Below are positions 22,105 through 34,190 of a stretch of DNA of 64,000 bases, one piece after another. Position numbers and translations under genes: made by a program. Below the pieces are notes generated by a model. That model did not search any database and had not been told where the DNA came from. It saw nothing but the letters and a program-made list of their open reading frames with translations. This DNA comes from Combretum micranthum (lineage: Eukaryota > Streptophyta > Magnoliopsida > Myrtales > Combretaceae), in assembly GCA_024138025.1 (NCBI GenBank), contig JAMXBD010000811.1:558001-622000 (forward strand), written 5' to 3'. Position 1 is the first letter of the stretch. Each line of letters starts with the position of its first letter.

Positions 22105-22400
22105 ACTTGATAAATCAATGTTATCCTGGTAACACACGACCAGACTTCAAATGCCTGCCACTGAGGACTTCCACCTAATCGCAATTAGGACGATGCTGGT
22201 AACTCTAGACCAGACTTCAAATGCCTTCTACTGAGGACTTCTCTTTGCCTTCTATGAAAGACTTCTCGCCTAATCGCAATTAGGACAATGCTGGTAACTC
22301 TAGACCAGACTTCAAATGCCTCCCACTGAGGACTTCTCGTTGCCTTCTACGAAGGACTTCACTTTGCCTCTACGAAGACTTTTCTCAATATCTTACACCA
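22105..22400. repeat. Tandem repeats of an AGACTTCAAATGCCT unit inside the solo LTR
   Basis: CTAATCGCAATTAGGAC, GATGCTGGTAACTCTAGACC and AGACTTCAAATGCCT recur as a group about 90 bp apart (22,175 and 22,265), with a more distant copy near 22,120. Shorter TGAGGACTTC / GAAGGACTTC pieces fill the rest. Confidence 0.7.
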
Positions 22401-23039
22401 TGACTTCTTTTACAAATGCCTCCTTTGAGGACTTTTTACAAGCAACTCCTATATGAGCAGATTTACAAACTTAAAAGCTCTTAAGGAAATATACAAATTT
22501 CCTTTACAAAGAAACGCTCATAGTTGAGTAGATTTACAACAGAAAATACTTTAGGAATTTTACAAATTTCTTTTACAAACTGAGCTCCTTAAACGAGCAG
22601 ACAAACAATTTTTGTAAATCTTAAACAGTACTAAAAAAACTCTTGTTTAGAGTGTAAAAGCAAATTTCGAAATAGAGCACTAATTATTCTCTTAAAAAAG
22701 ATTTTCAAATTAACGAGAACAAGAACAAAAACACAAGTAAAAAAAAATTTACAGAACGTTGTTTTGGTTTTTACTGTGCATTCAAAAATTCTAATATTTC
22801 ATTTTTTTCCAAAGAGAAGAGAAAAATTTTATTTATAACTCTTGATAAAAATTTGCCTGTTATCAAAAAGTTTCAGACAACACATACTTGTGTTTAATGT
22901 ACTTAACGTTTTAATAAAGTGTAAAAGTCAAAAGCAGTAAAAGAGCATTAAATTTGTCTGACACATGCATTAAATGCATCCAACAGCTCTTTTCTTTTTG
23001 AAGTCGAGGGCAAACTTTCTGAAGTCGAGGTCTAAGGTT

Positions 23040-23330
23040 GAGGCCGAAGCTTCAACCCTTGACTTTATAAATTTTGCTTAAAGGCAAACTTCTGAAGTCG
23101 AGATCTGAGGTCGAGGCCTAAACTTCAGCCCTTGACTTTATAAATTTTGCCCAAAACTCCAGCTCTTGACTTCATAGTTTTGCCCCAAAACTTCAGCTTT
23201 TGACTTCATAGTTTTGCCCAAAACTTCAACACTTGACTTCATTTTGTCAAAAACTTCAGCTCTTGACTTTATAGTTTTTCCCAAAATTTCAACACTTGAC
23301 TTTACGATTTTGCCAAAAACTTAGTCTTTT
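23040..23330. repeat. Tandem repeats of about 35 bp in the solo LTR
   Basis: About eight imperfect copies of a unit like AACTTCAGCTCTTGACTTYA followed by TAGTTTTGCCCAAA. Units differ by small substitutions and a few lack several bases. No open frame runs through them. Confidence 0.75.
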
Positions 23331-23450
23331 GTCTTTATCTAATGAATAGTGCCTCCACATTTCTTCTACTGGGCTTGATAGCTTTGTCTTAACTTTTCTT
23401 TAACTTTTTGTTCTGTTAAAATTGAAACAACAACAGAACAAATACAAAGC

Positions 23451-23481
<31 letters not shown>

Positions 23482-23879
23482 TATTTAAAAAATTAAGGAT
23501 ATTTAAATAATTAATTATGTAATAATTATTCTCATCAAAATCATTCGTGAACATAGAGTTCAACAAAATGTCATTAAAATAAGAAAATTATTTTTGGTAT
23601 AATACTCAAAGATAGCAAAGAAGAGTAAAAGTTAGGTCTTTAAATATTATATTTATCATAATAGAAATATACTAATATCTAAAGAAGAAATTGAAAAAAA
23701 AAAATCATGGTCTCAAAACATCATCATCTAATTATCTTACAATAGAGAATATTAGTGGCTACTTCTTACTCATTGAGCCTAGAAATGCAAAAAAGAATAA
23801 AAAAGAATTATTAATCATGAAAATTAAAATTTGCCAAAGAAATTATTGATACTTTTTTAATTTATTAACCAAAGATATT

Positions 23880-24600
23880 GACAAAATATTACATGTAATA
23901 TTGTATTTTGCAACATGGAATCTTTACTCTTTTTTTTTCAATTACGTCCCATCCAATGGAAAGTTAAAATTAATATTTAAATTAGTAGTACTTTGTATAA
24001 TTATCATATAAGATAATAAGTAACTTTTATTATTATTGCACTGTATTAGTTAGTGAAGTCGTCTTGTTATTTTATACAATTCTAAAAAGTGAAATAATAC
24101 AAATAAAAAATGAAGTCTTATTTATCATTGGAAAAAGAAAAAAAGACAAAATAGTAGTAATTATCATAAATAATTTTAGACCGTATAAAAGCTATGGACA
24201 CATGGAGAAAGCTAAATGGTTGGGACAAACATGGAACACGGAGCTAAGGGACAACAAATTTACGACCAATGCTTTTTTGTATTATTCATGATAATTATTA
24301 CTCTTTTTCGTTTTTCCTTTTTATGTATTATTCCACTTTTCAGAATATTTTGTATAGAATAACGAGACAACTTCATTAACTAATATAGTGCAATAATAAT
24401 AAAAGTTACTTCTTATATTATACGATAACTACACAAAATACTACTAACTTAAATATTATTTTCAATATTTTAATTTTTCATGGAGGAGGGTGTAATTAAA
24501 AAAAATTCATGTTACAAAATACAATTACATTAGTAAATAATATAAATATTTGGCCAAAACGAGAAATAATATATAACAAATTTGTTTGAGAAGGCAAAAT
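23880..24600. mobile_element. Foldback element, most complete copy (B)
   Basis: Two long inverted arms flank a core of about 110 bp. The left arm (about 23,905-24,170) contains GTAACTTTTATTATTATTGC and TTAGTTAGTGAAGTCGTCTTG. The right arm (about 24,278-24,525) reads the same on the other strand: GCAATAATAATAAAAGTTAC and CGAGACAACTTCATTAACTAA. The core includes GACACATGGAGAAAGCTAAA and GGAACACGGAGCTAAGGGAC. No protein is encoded. Relatives are at 20,573, 28,066, 32,140 and 33,712. Size and plan fit a non-autonomous foldback or long-TIR DNA element. Confidence 0.75.
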
Positions 24601-25169
24601 AATTAGGTAAATGTATCCCGATAAACATCCTTTAAATGTTCAATTCTTTGTTTCTTTAACTTAGTATTAACTAAAATAATTGAAAAAAAAAGTGAAATAT
24701 AATCTGATTCATCACGCTAGAAGACGAATTTCATTTTATTAGATATTCAAATGTGATTTTTATAAGTGAGGTGTTGTTTTTGCTCTATATTTCAAGGAAT
24801 TCACTTATAGATGACTATAATTTTTTTTACCGTCCAGTTAATAGACTAAAAATTCTACTAGTGTTAAATGGCCTCAGAATGTATCGATGCTTCAATTATT
24901 TATGACTTGTATTACAAATATAAACTAAAAATTGTTATCTATAAATATAGATTTATATATAACATATGTATTATATTATATTATATATCATATTGCGTAT
25001 TTGATATATAAAGTATATTGCAAATATATGTTCTTTCTATTGTTATACATAGATATATATATATATATATATATGAATATATGCAACAACGAAAATATGA
25101 TTTACATAAGTATGCAAATATTATATATTTAACCGACAAAATTAGTTTGAGTATAAAAATGATTAAAAC
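24600..25169. repeat. Spacer repeat of the array, copy 2 (truncated by gypsy LTR)
   Basis: Third version of the spacer (compare 20,990 and 32,690), with TTTCAAGGAATTCACTTATAG, AATGGCCTCAGAATGTATCG and ATATATTTAACCGACAAAAT. It is cut at about 25,170 by the reverse-oriented gypsy LTR. A (TA)n tract lies at 25,053-25,074. Confidence 0.65.
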
Positions 25170-28065
25170 TAAAAGGACTTGACATACCATAATTCTAAGA
25201 TTAAGCATGTCTAGTCTCCGACCACGTATAATACTTGAGTATTTCATGTAAGGTTGTCCCAAAAAAAAAAATGTTTATGTTTACTATTTGCCAAACCTTT
25301 CACTAAAACAAAACTTTTATAAAAACTACTCATCATGAGTAAATATTCATTTCATATATATCATCAATACTATCAGATTGGTGTATCATAAGATTACAAG
25401 GTTTAGCCACAATAATCATGATGAAAAAAAAGCTTAATTACTTTATATCACAACCCTAGGCAAGCCCTTGATGAAAAGATACAGAAAAATTTCATCAAAA
25501 TCTTAACAAGTCTTCTTTCTCAAAAATTAACATCTCATGGTCTTGGTCCCTATTCACCGCATTTGTCCAAAAACTCTTCCCAATCTATTCCATACCCTAA
25601 ATTATCGTAGAACTCATCATCAACAGCACCTGTAAAAGAAAATATGAGCCAGAGGCTCAGTGTATAGTAACACAAGCAAATACAAAATGGCATTGCGGTC
25701 TAATACAATGCAACAATTATTAAGTTGTTTATCTATAATTAGATTATTAAATAAACATTGGAGTATTCAAACTTTGAGAATAACCCATTGAAAAACTGAG
25801 GGTTCTCAGTGACAGCAGTTGCTCAGAGGTTGATACAGATAGCCCGAATACCTATATCTCCTATAGGAACATCTACTAGATAATAGTTTCATTTAAGGTT
25901 CACGGTCGTTTCTCATCTTTACTTAACTTAATCCATAATATCAATTAGTTCAATCGGTTCCATAAACGTGAACTAAATTATATTAATTATTTTTAAAATA
26001 AGCAAATGTTATACTGATACCAATAGCCCTATCAACTATCTGCTGAACCACTTATAAAGTGTCATTGCATCATGACAAGGGATGGCCTAAGTGCCTAATT
26101 ACCATGTTGGCATCGCCAAACAAGGTTGACACTCTTCAAACTAGAACAAACGACACACACAAACAAGTCAAACACTTGTAAGCTATCTCTGTTTATAATC
26201 AATTTTAAGAAATGCCTACTCTAGCATTCAACAATCAAGTTACTATATACCTAAGAGAACTGGTATATCTAATAATGGACAACAAATAAGCTCAACTAGT
26301 TAGAGGAATCTATTAAAAATAAATCATTCATATAAGATTTAACATCAAACCATCATTAAGTTTTAAGTCCTTAATCACCTTATCAAACTTAATTGATATC
26401 TCATATCAATACATAACTTTGGATTTATACATATTGAAATACCTCAAACTTTTATCTGATAAAATTAGAAATGATTTGATTTGAATAATATAATAGATAG
26501 ATAATTGTGAACATAGTTAGATAATTAAATAAATAAAAAGAACAAATAATAGAAAATGATTAGACAAATTGATATAATTAAATTAGTAAATAGGTTAAAT
26601 TGAAAATTTAAGATTTCAAACATTATTTTAAATCGTCTATTTGTCTCAATGACTTTTCTTTATCAATCGAACTTTTTAACTACTTCAAATTATTCATTGA
26701 GACTCCCTCTTCTTCATTTCCAATTCCCTAAATTTTAAACAAACAAATTAAATTGTTTAGTAAACTCCTGCATCCTTAAACTTTAGCTTAACTTTTATTT
26801 CTTTAATTCCAGTGAGTTTTGAATTCAACTTCTTATTTAAAAATATCAATTCCTAAATCCAAACTCAAATTAAACACCAGTTTCTTGTAAATCAAACTTC
26901 TAATTTATGTTTCTAAATTAAGTCAATAATTTCTACTATATAGACTCTCAAATTAATTTCTAATTAGTTTTAATACTTAATATAATTATTAAAAAGGTTT
27001 AAATCTAACACCCTATTTTAAAAATATCTTTATTTTCTTTACCCTTATCATTTTCTTTCCTTTTCCCTTCCCATTTTTCTGCCTTTCCCATTTTTCCTTT
27101 TCCCATTTCTTTCTCTTCCTTTTCTTCTCTTCTCGTTCTCTCCTTTCTTTCATCAAATCCAACCCTAAATCTTAAGTTCAAGGAAATCTTAAGAGAAATT
27201 AAAGTTAGACAAGAAGATAGGAGATGGAAAACAAGTTTAGGTTGACTTCAACAATAAGAAAAAAAATACCAATTTGCATGTGGTTGCTAAAAAGATAAGT
27301 ATAGTTGTTTTAATTTGTTTGATTTGTTGTTTCTTTATATCAATGATAATAAAATTGATAAACAATGAATATATGAACACAGAAGTTAGAATTTAGGTTA
27401 GTATGTACATGTATAGGTTAGACAATTGATGAAATCAATTACGATGAAATACGAAGTAAAAAAATGAATATGGATGTTATAAATGATGATGCTAAGTTGT
27501 ATGTTGATTTTAAGATGCTAGATATTGAAATAAGATATGAAACAAGTGGTTAGAATGGATTAAAATACACGTTCTCTATTTTTTAGTATGAGTACGGGGG
27601 AAACATGAGAAACCACATTGGTCGTGCTCTTTATTTTTTACACATTAGAGAGGAAACACGGCTGGAACACGGTTTAGTGTACCATGTCCTGCTTTTGTCT
27701 GATCCATTTTAACAAAAGCAACTTCAATTCCTAGAACAACACGACCAAAACATAGGATGATCTATCTCCCCATGTTCCTTTCTGTTCTCACATGTTTCAT
27801 ATGTTAAGAAGAAACACGCCTTACCCTCTTTAACCATGTTTGTCTCTGATTTTGAATGCTTTGTATGTTAATTGAAACACAAGACAAACACTACTCAATG
27901 TAATACGTCATGTTTCTCAATTTTTTTCACTTAAGGAGAAGCACGCAACTAAAACATGGCTTCCCTATCCGACCATGCTTCTCCCTAAGACGAATCACGA
28001 ATCAATCTTAGTGTTGTGTTTCTCATTTATTTTAACTTAAAGAGAAACATAGTTGGAACATGGTG
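25170..28065 (-). mobile_element. Ty3-gypsy long LTR, reverse orientation, truncated
   Basis: The sequence is the reverse complement of the LTR at 29,512-32,139. Matching pieces are AGCATGTCTAGTCTCCGACCA (25,205), CTATATCTCCTATAGGAAC (25,853), CTTAACTTAATCCATAATAT (25,922) and CATTGCATCATGACAAG (26,063). The high-coordinate end stops inside the AACACGG-rich zone, so about 1.1 kb of the LTR start is missing. The left tip is degenerate (TAAAAGGACTTGACAT against TGTAAGGATCC in the other copy). Confidence 0.72.
27560..28065. repeat. Degenerate GAAACACGG-type repeats in gypsy LTR
   Basis: Short pieces such as GAGGAAACACGGCTGGAACAC, GAGAAGCACG, GAAACACAAGACAAACAC and GAGAAACATAGTTGGAACATGG recur every 60-90 bp. 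The same class of repeat is in the sister LTR at 30,300-30,800. Confidence 0.6.
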
Positions 28066-28140
28066 TTGCAAAATACAATTACATCAGTGAATAATATAAA
28101 TATTTGGCCAGAAGGATAAATAACATATAAATAGTTAGCA
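28066..28140. mobile_element. Outer-arm fragment of the foldback element
   Basis: TTGCAAAATACAATTACATC and ATATTTGGCCAGAAGGATAAATAA match the outer end of the foldback arms (32,630-32,685; reverse complement near 33,712). It is wedged between the reversed LTR and the gypsy integrase remnant. Confidence 0.65.
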
Positions 28141-29511
28141 AGTGCCATAGGAAATGGAAAATGAAAAGAGTTGGGAGTGATCATGGTCACATTAGACATG
28201 GAAATCGAATATGGGTGCCTATGATTAATGACTTAAGAAAAGAGGTGATGAAAGAAGCCCACATGTCAACTTACTCAATCCATCCAGTAATACTAAGATA
28301 TATAAGGATTGAAGAAGCATTATTGGTGGGAATACATGAAGCAAGATATTGTAGATTTAATGTCTAAATGTCTAACTTGCCAACAAATAAAGATTGAACA
28401 TCAAACCGATGGTGAGCTACAACCGTTTCAATTCTGGAGTGGAAATGAGAATATATGAACAGACTTAGTTAAAAATGATATAGTGTGGGTAATTGGACAG
28501 ATTGACCAATTTTGTGCATTTTATTCCTCTAAGAGTCCATCATTCACTAGAAAAGATGGCGAAGATCTACATTCCAGAGATAGTACGACTTCATGGAATA
28601 CTGGTTTATATTACATCAAATAGAGATGCAAGGTTCGTGGGTTATTTTTAGAAAATTTGTATGAAGCCCTTGGTACTAAACTTCAGTTCAACATAGCTTT
28701 TTTCATCCTCAAATTGACGAGTAATTAGAAAGAACCATTCAAATTCGAAGGATACGTTAAGAGCTTGAGCTTTAGATTTTGGTGAGCAATTGGATGATCA
28801 TTTACGTTTGTCGAGTTTGCGTTAACAATAGTTATCAAAGAACAATACAAGTGGCTCCCTATAAAGCTTTATATAGAAGAAAGTGTAGATCTCCTATACA
28901 TTGGGATGAGGTAGGTGAGCAAAACTATTCTGGGTCCAGATTTAGTGAAACAAGCAATAGAACAAGATTCAAGCTATTAAACAAAGAATGAAGTAGCACA
29001 TGATTGATACAAAAAGTCATGCGGACATGAGATGAAGACCATTGGAATTTGAGATTTCATGTGTTTCGTAAGATATCACTGACTAAAGGATTGGTCAAAT
29101 CAAAGTAAAAGGGAAATTAAATCCAAGATATATTAGTATGTATGAAATATTAGAAAAGATTGGACCATTAGATAAGCAGCATTACTTCCAAGTTTAGCAG
29201 GATACATAATGTATTTCATGCATCTGAGTTAAGAAAATGTATATCAGATTTAGATGCTATCATCAGTTGGAATCGGCTAGACATCTAACCAAATCTAATC
29301 ACAATGGAAAAAGCTTATCAATATTTTAGACCGAATGGATAAAGTTTTAAGAAGAAAGATAATCCCATTTGATAAAGTACTATAGAGTGGTCAAACAGAA
29401 CGAGAAGCGACTTAAGAAGTAGAAAGTGTTATGAGACAAAAGTATCCCTAGCTATTTGATCAGTACGGTAATATAAGTTTCGAGGATAAATCTTCTTTAA
29501 GGAGGGAATAA
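28141..29511 (+). pseudogene. Ty3-gypsy integrase remnant
   Basis: In shifting frames on the + strand it reads RIWVPMINDLRKEVMKEAH, YSIHP, CLTCQQIKIEHQ, VWVIGQIDQF, HHSLEKMAKIYIPEIVRLHG, YITSNRDARFVGYF, QVAPYKALYRRKCRSPIHWD, RPLEFEI, KGKLNPRYISMYEILEKIGP and KMYIRFRCY. This is the zinc-binding N-terminus, catalytic core and C-terminal part of gypsy integrase, with many stops and frameshifts. The end (DQYGNISFEDKSSLRRE) is followed by the purine tract AAGGAGGGAATA and then the 3' LTR. Gag, protease, RT and RNase H are absent. Confidence 0.8.
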
Positions 29512-32139
29512 TGAAATATCCTAAACTTTCATGCTTAATTAAATTTCATTTATATATATTGATTGATATATGAAATTGTGGTGAATATGTAGTTAATAAA
29601 AATTGAATGTGTTAGTGCCATTTAGCATTGGTCTTGTGTTGTTTTTTTATGGAAGAACATAAATTTTTCTTTTAAAAAGTAAATTAGAGCCAAACCTAAA
29701 TAGATTTTGAAACAAACCAAACCTAAGCCGAAGCTAAAAGACAAATATGCTTCTTCTGCCTTAAAAGTCAAAAGGTAGATATTAGATAATTACAAGTGTA
29801 AATTTTTACAAATATCACATTCCAAAATTGACCCCAAGACCGATCCCAATATGGTACCTCTTTCAAGCTCAAATCGTCTACTTTCTTGATCAATTCTTCT
29901 CATAAACCTAAAAAAAAATCCCTTCTAATTTAATCCACAAGTTAAGATCATTTAAGCTAAAGTTTTTCTTGTTTCTTTAATGAATATAAATTTCTACCAA
30001 TTTGGTTTCTTGATGAGTTGAAATGTGGTATTAGTAAGCTAAGTAGTCTGTAGAGCTAAATAGATCCTTGAAGTTGTGATAAATGAGTGGTGGAAGTTGT
30101 TGTAGTTGCTTTGATAAATAAGTAGATTGGTTTGAAGTTTCGATGTCAAAAATGAAGTTGTGAGCGTTATTTGATGAAGTGAATGTGAAGATTATATATG
30201 AAGCTATTGAGTATATGTGTTGATTGTGTGTAAGTTATTCAAAGTAAAAATTTAATGTTTAAGTGTCAAAGTGTATATGCTCTATTTTTTGAAGTGAAAC
30301 AAGAGGAGAACACACGATGATGTTTCTATTCGTGTATATAATTGATATATGGAAATAAGACCACTCTAGGACAAACACGGGGGGAACAGGATGACTCCAA
30401 TTCCACCATGCTTCTCAACATGTATTTAAGCAAAGAAAAATTTTGATAGCACGGTTGGAACATGGCCACTTGTATTTAACCGTGTTTCTCTCTGATTTTT
30501 TGAGGAAATTGATTTTCAATAAAATACGGCTAAAACACGATCGTTCCTATTGAACCGTGCTTCTCTCTAATCTCCAAAACACTTGGGCATAATGAAGCAT
30601 GAGACAAACATAACTCATTATATTTCATCATGTTTCTATTTAAGGAGAAGCACAACTTGAACACGGTGTACCCTATCATGACGTGCTTCTCTCTGAGTAA
30701 AATCTTTGCATGAAACATAATGAGAACACGATGATTTGTTTTTGGTGTGTTTATATTATGAAGAAACACGGGATGAAACACAGTCGTATACATGTCATGT
30801 TCTTTCATAAAAAAATATTTATTTTCAAAATTTAGCAAAATGGAACGCTTTATATAGATATATGTTCAAATGCTTAGTCATGATTAAACATGAGCATTTA
30901 TTTAAGTTTATATTAGATAAAGAACTTAGTTTTAGTTGTTATAGATATTGAATGTTATATAAATTGATTTTTGTTTTCTTTTAGACTCTCCTACTCAGTT
31001 ATACTTGCCTATTGATCTTGTGCCAAATAAAACAAAAACTTGTTCAGGTACGTAGTAACTTGATTGTTGGTTGATAGGATAAGCATATCTAAAATTGACT
31101 ATAAACAAAGATGGCTTAAAAGTGTTTGAATTATTTGTGCAATTGCCATTTAATTTAGTCCGAGGAGCGGCAACCCTGTTGACGAGATTAACATGGTAGT
31201 TAGATGCTTAGGCTACCTTTTGACATGATGCAATGACACTTTATAAGTGGCTTAGCAAGTAGTCGATATTAGAAACAGTATTGGTATAACGTTTACTTAT
31301 TCTTAAAGGGAAGTAATATGATTTAGTTTACGTTTATAGAACCGATTGACCTAAGTGATATTATGGATTAAGTTAAGTAAAGATGAGAAACGACTATGAA
31401 CCCTAAATAAAATTATTATCTTTATAGATGTTCTTATAGGAGATATAGGTATTTAGGCCGTCTATATCAACTCTTGAGCAGCTTTTATTACTCAGGATCC
31501 CTAATTTCTCAATGGATTATTCTCGAAGTTTGAGTACTCCAATGTTGAACTGTTACACTTAATTATAGATGAATAACTTAATGATTGTTGCATTGCATTA
31601 GTCTAAGGACGTATGTCATTTTGTATTCATTTGTGTTGCTGTGTATTGGGCCTCTGGCTCATGCTTTCTTTTACAAGTGTTGCTGATGATGAATTTTATG
31701 ATGATTTGGGGTATGGAATGGACTGGGAAAAGTTTATGGAAGAAAGAGACAAATAGGGACCTATCTATAAGTGAATTTGTTTTGGAAAAGATTTTACCAA
31801 GACTTTTAAAGTTTAATATAATTTTTATTAAAGGCTTATTGGTTAAGTCTTTGGTTCATGATATGAGATTTAAAGCTTTTATTTCATGTTTTTGAAATGA
31901 TCAATTTTCATAATCTTTTAAAGTACTATCTGTTGGTACTAATGATGTATATAAATATACGAATAACCTACTCATGTTGAGTAACTTTTGTAAAAAAATT
32001 TCAAGATATGATAGGTCAAACAAATAGTCAAAATGAACATTTCCTTTATAGATAGCCTTTCGTGTTGTACTTAAGTATTATATGTGACCAGGGACTAGGC
32101 ATGCTTAATCATAGGATTGGGGTAAACCGGATCCTTACA
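29512..32139 (+). mobile_element. Ty3-gypsy 3' LTR, about 2.63 kb
   Basis: Begins TGAAATATCCTAAACTTTC right after a polypurine tract and ends GGTAAACCGGATCCTTACA, a TG...CA pair. It contains AACACGG-type repeats (30,300-30,800), the CATGATGCAATGACACTTTA segment, and GGGCCTCTGGCTCATGC near its end. It is followed by TTGCA and the foldback arm. The paired 5' LTR in the same orientation is not present; a partial copy lies reversed at 25,170-28,065. Confidence 0.75.
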
Positions 32140-32690
32140 TTGCAGCATGGAATCTTACTTTTTTTTTTTTCAATTATGTCCCATTCCATAAAAAAAAATG
32201 AAATAGTGAAAATAATATTTAAGTTAATAATATTTTGTATAATTATCATATAAGATAAGAAGTAATATTATGAAAGCAATGGACACGTGAAGAAAGCAAA
32301 ATGGTTGGGACAGACATGGAACCTGCAGCCAAGGGACCACAAATTTACGTCCAATGCTTTTTTGTATTATTCGTTGTAATTATTACTCTTTCGTGTTTTT
32401 TCGTTTTTTCCCCTTTGTAACTATGACTTCATTTATTTTATGTATCATTTCGCTTTTCATAATATTTTGTATAAAATAACAAGACAACTTCATTAACTAA
32501 TACAATTCAATAATAATAAAAGTTACTTCTTATCTTGTATGATAATTATACAAAATACTACTGACTTAAATATTATTTTCAATATTTTAAATTTTCATGG
32601 AGATGGCGTAACTAAAAAATAATTTCATGTTGCAAAATACAATTACATCATTAAATAATATAAACACCTGGCCAGAAGGATAAATAATAT
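32140..32690. mobile_element. Foldback element copy C, one arm shortened
   Basis: The left arm starts GCATGGAATCTTACTTTTT and jumps from TAAGATAAGAAGTAA directly to GAAAGCAATGGACACGTG, so the inner half of the arm is deleted. The core (GTTGGGACAGACATGGAACC) and the right arm to AGAAGGATAAATAATATATA are kept. Confidence 0.65.
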
Positions 32691-33712
32691 ATACCAAATT
32701 TGCTCTAAAAAGGCAGAATAATTAGGTAAATGTATCTTGATAAACATCCTTTAAATGTTCAATTTTTTTTTTTTAAATTAGTATTTATTAGAAAAAAGTG
32801 AAATATAATCTGATTCATCATGCCAGAAGACGAATTTCATTTATTATATATTCAAATGTCCTCATTTATCATAATTGGCATACTCTATTTATTATAGGGA
32901 TTATATCAAATAATTTATATTTGATATCAGATTTTTAATAACTGAGGTGTTGTGTTGTTGCTTTATATTTCAAGGTATTCGCTTATAGATGACTATAATT
33001 TTTATCTTGTCCAGTTAATAGACTACAAATTCTACTAGCGTTAAATGGCCTCAAGAGTGTATCGATGCATTAATTATATATGACTTGTAAGTATATATTG
33101 CAAATGTATGTTCTTTCTATTGTTATACATAAATATATATTTGAACATATGCATCAATGACAATATGATTTATATACGTATGCTATTATTATATGTATTT
33201 ATAACTTTATATAAGTACAAATATTATATATTTAACCAAAAAATTAGTTTGAGTATAAAAATGAGTAAAACATAATGACAATAAATTGAGGCTAAATATA
33301 ATTTGGAAGAGACTTGTTTTATAATGAATGAAATAAGAATGTTATTACTTTATTATGAAATCTCACAAACCTCCTAGCAGAAAATGTCATTAAAATAAGG
33401 AAGTTATTTTTGGTCTAATACTTAAAGATAGCAAAGAAGAGGAAAGGTTAGGTCTTTGAATATTATATGCATCCTAATAAGAAATATACTAATATCTAAA
33501 GAAGAAATTGATGAAAAAAGTCATGGTCTCAAAACATCATCATTCAGTTGTTTTACAATCGAGAATATTGGTTGCTACTTCTCACTCATTAAACGTAGAA
33601 ATGCAAAAAATAATAATTATTATTATTAATAAAAAATTAAAATATGCTAAAGAAATTTATATATTATGAAAATATATTGATAAAATATTATTTGTGATAT
33701 TGGAAGTGTTAT
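32690..33712. repeat. Spacer repeat of the array, copy 3 (uninterrupted)
   Basis: The uninterrupted version of the spacer. It matches 20,990-21,739 joined to 23,571-23,880 and so gives the empty site for the solo LTR (AAATG at 33,382-33,386). Non-coding. Confidence 0.7.
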
Positions 33713-34190
33713 TTATCCTTCTGGCCAAATATTTACATTATTTCTTGATGTAATTGTACTTTACAACATGGAATTTTTACTTTTTTTTTTAATTACGCCC
33801 ATTCCATGAAAAATTAAAATAGTGAAAATAATATTTAAGTTAATAATATTTTGTGTAATTATCATATAAGATAAGAAGTAACTTTTATTATTATTGCACT
33901 GTATCAGTTAATGAAGTCATCTCGTTATTTTATACAAAATATTCTGAAAAGTGAAATAATACAAAAAATAAATGAAGACGTATTTATCACAGGAACAAGA
34001 TTAAAAAAAAAAAAAAAAGGGAAAGAGTAGAAATTATCATGAATAATTTTCATCTGTCTAAAAGTAATTGACATGAGGAGAAAGCTAAACGGTTGGGACA
34101 GACATGAGACACGGAGCCAAGCGACAACAATTCTAGGTCCAATGGTTTTTTGTATTATTCATGATAATTATTATTCTTTCGTCTTTTACC
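33712..34190. mobile_element. Foldback element copy D, right arm truncated
   Basis: The left arm runs from TTATTTATCCTTCTGGCCAA through GTAACTTTTATTATTATTGC, then the core GTTGGGACAGACATGAGACAC and the first 50 bp of the right arm. The arm stops at about 34,190. It gives the clearest outer end of the family: TTATTTATCCTTCTGGCC. Confidence 0.65.

Larger units (their letters stand above)
21740..23565. mobile_element. Solo LTR, 1,826 bp, with 5-bp target duplication
   Basis: The element begins TGTTAGAAATAATACAC and ends GTTCAACA (TG...CA, with TGTT/AACA inverted tips). It is flanked by AAATG on both sides (21,735-21,739 and 23,566-23,570). The paralogous spacer at 33,382-33,386 has a single AAATG and no insertion, giving a clear empty site. 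No coding frame or primer binding site is seen, so it is best read as a solo LTR left by recombination. The interior contains two sets of tandem repeats. Copia or gypsy origin cannot be decided from the LTR alone. Confidence 0.82.

Noticed and set aside
22105..23330. Tandem repeats that might be a CRISPR array
   Set aside because: Units are imperfect and contiguous without unique spacers, lie inside an LTR, and the DNA is a plant nuclear genome.
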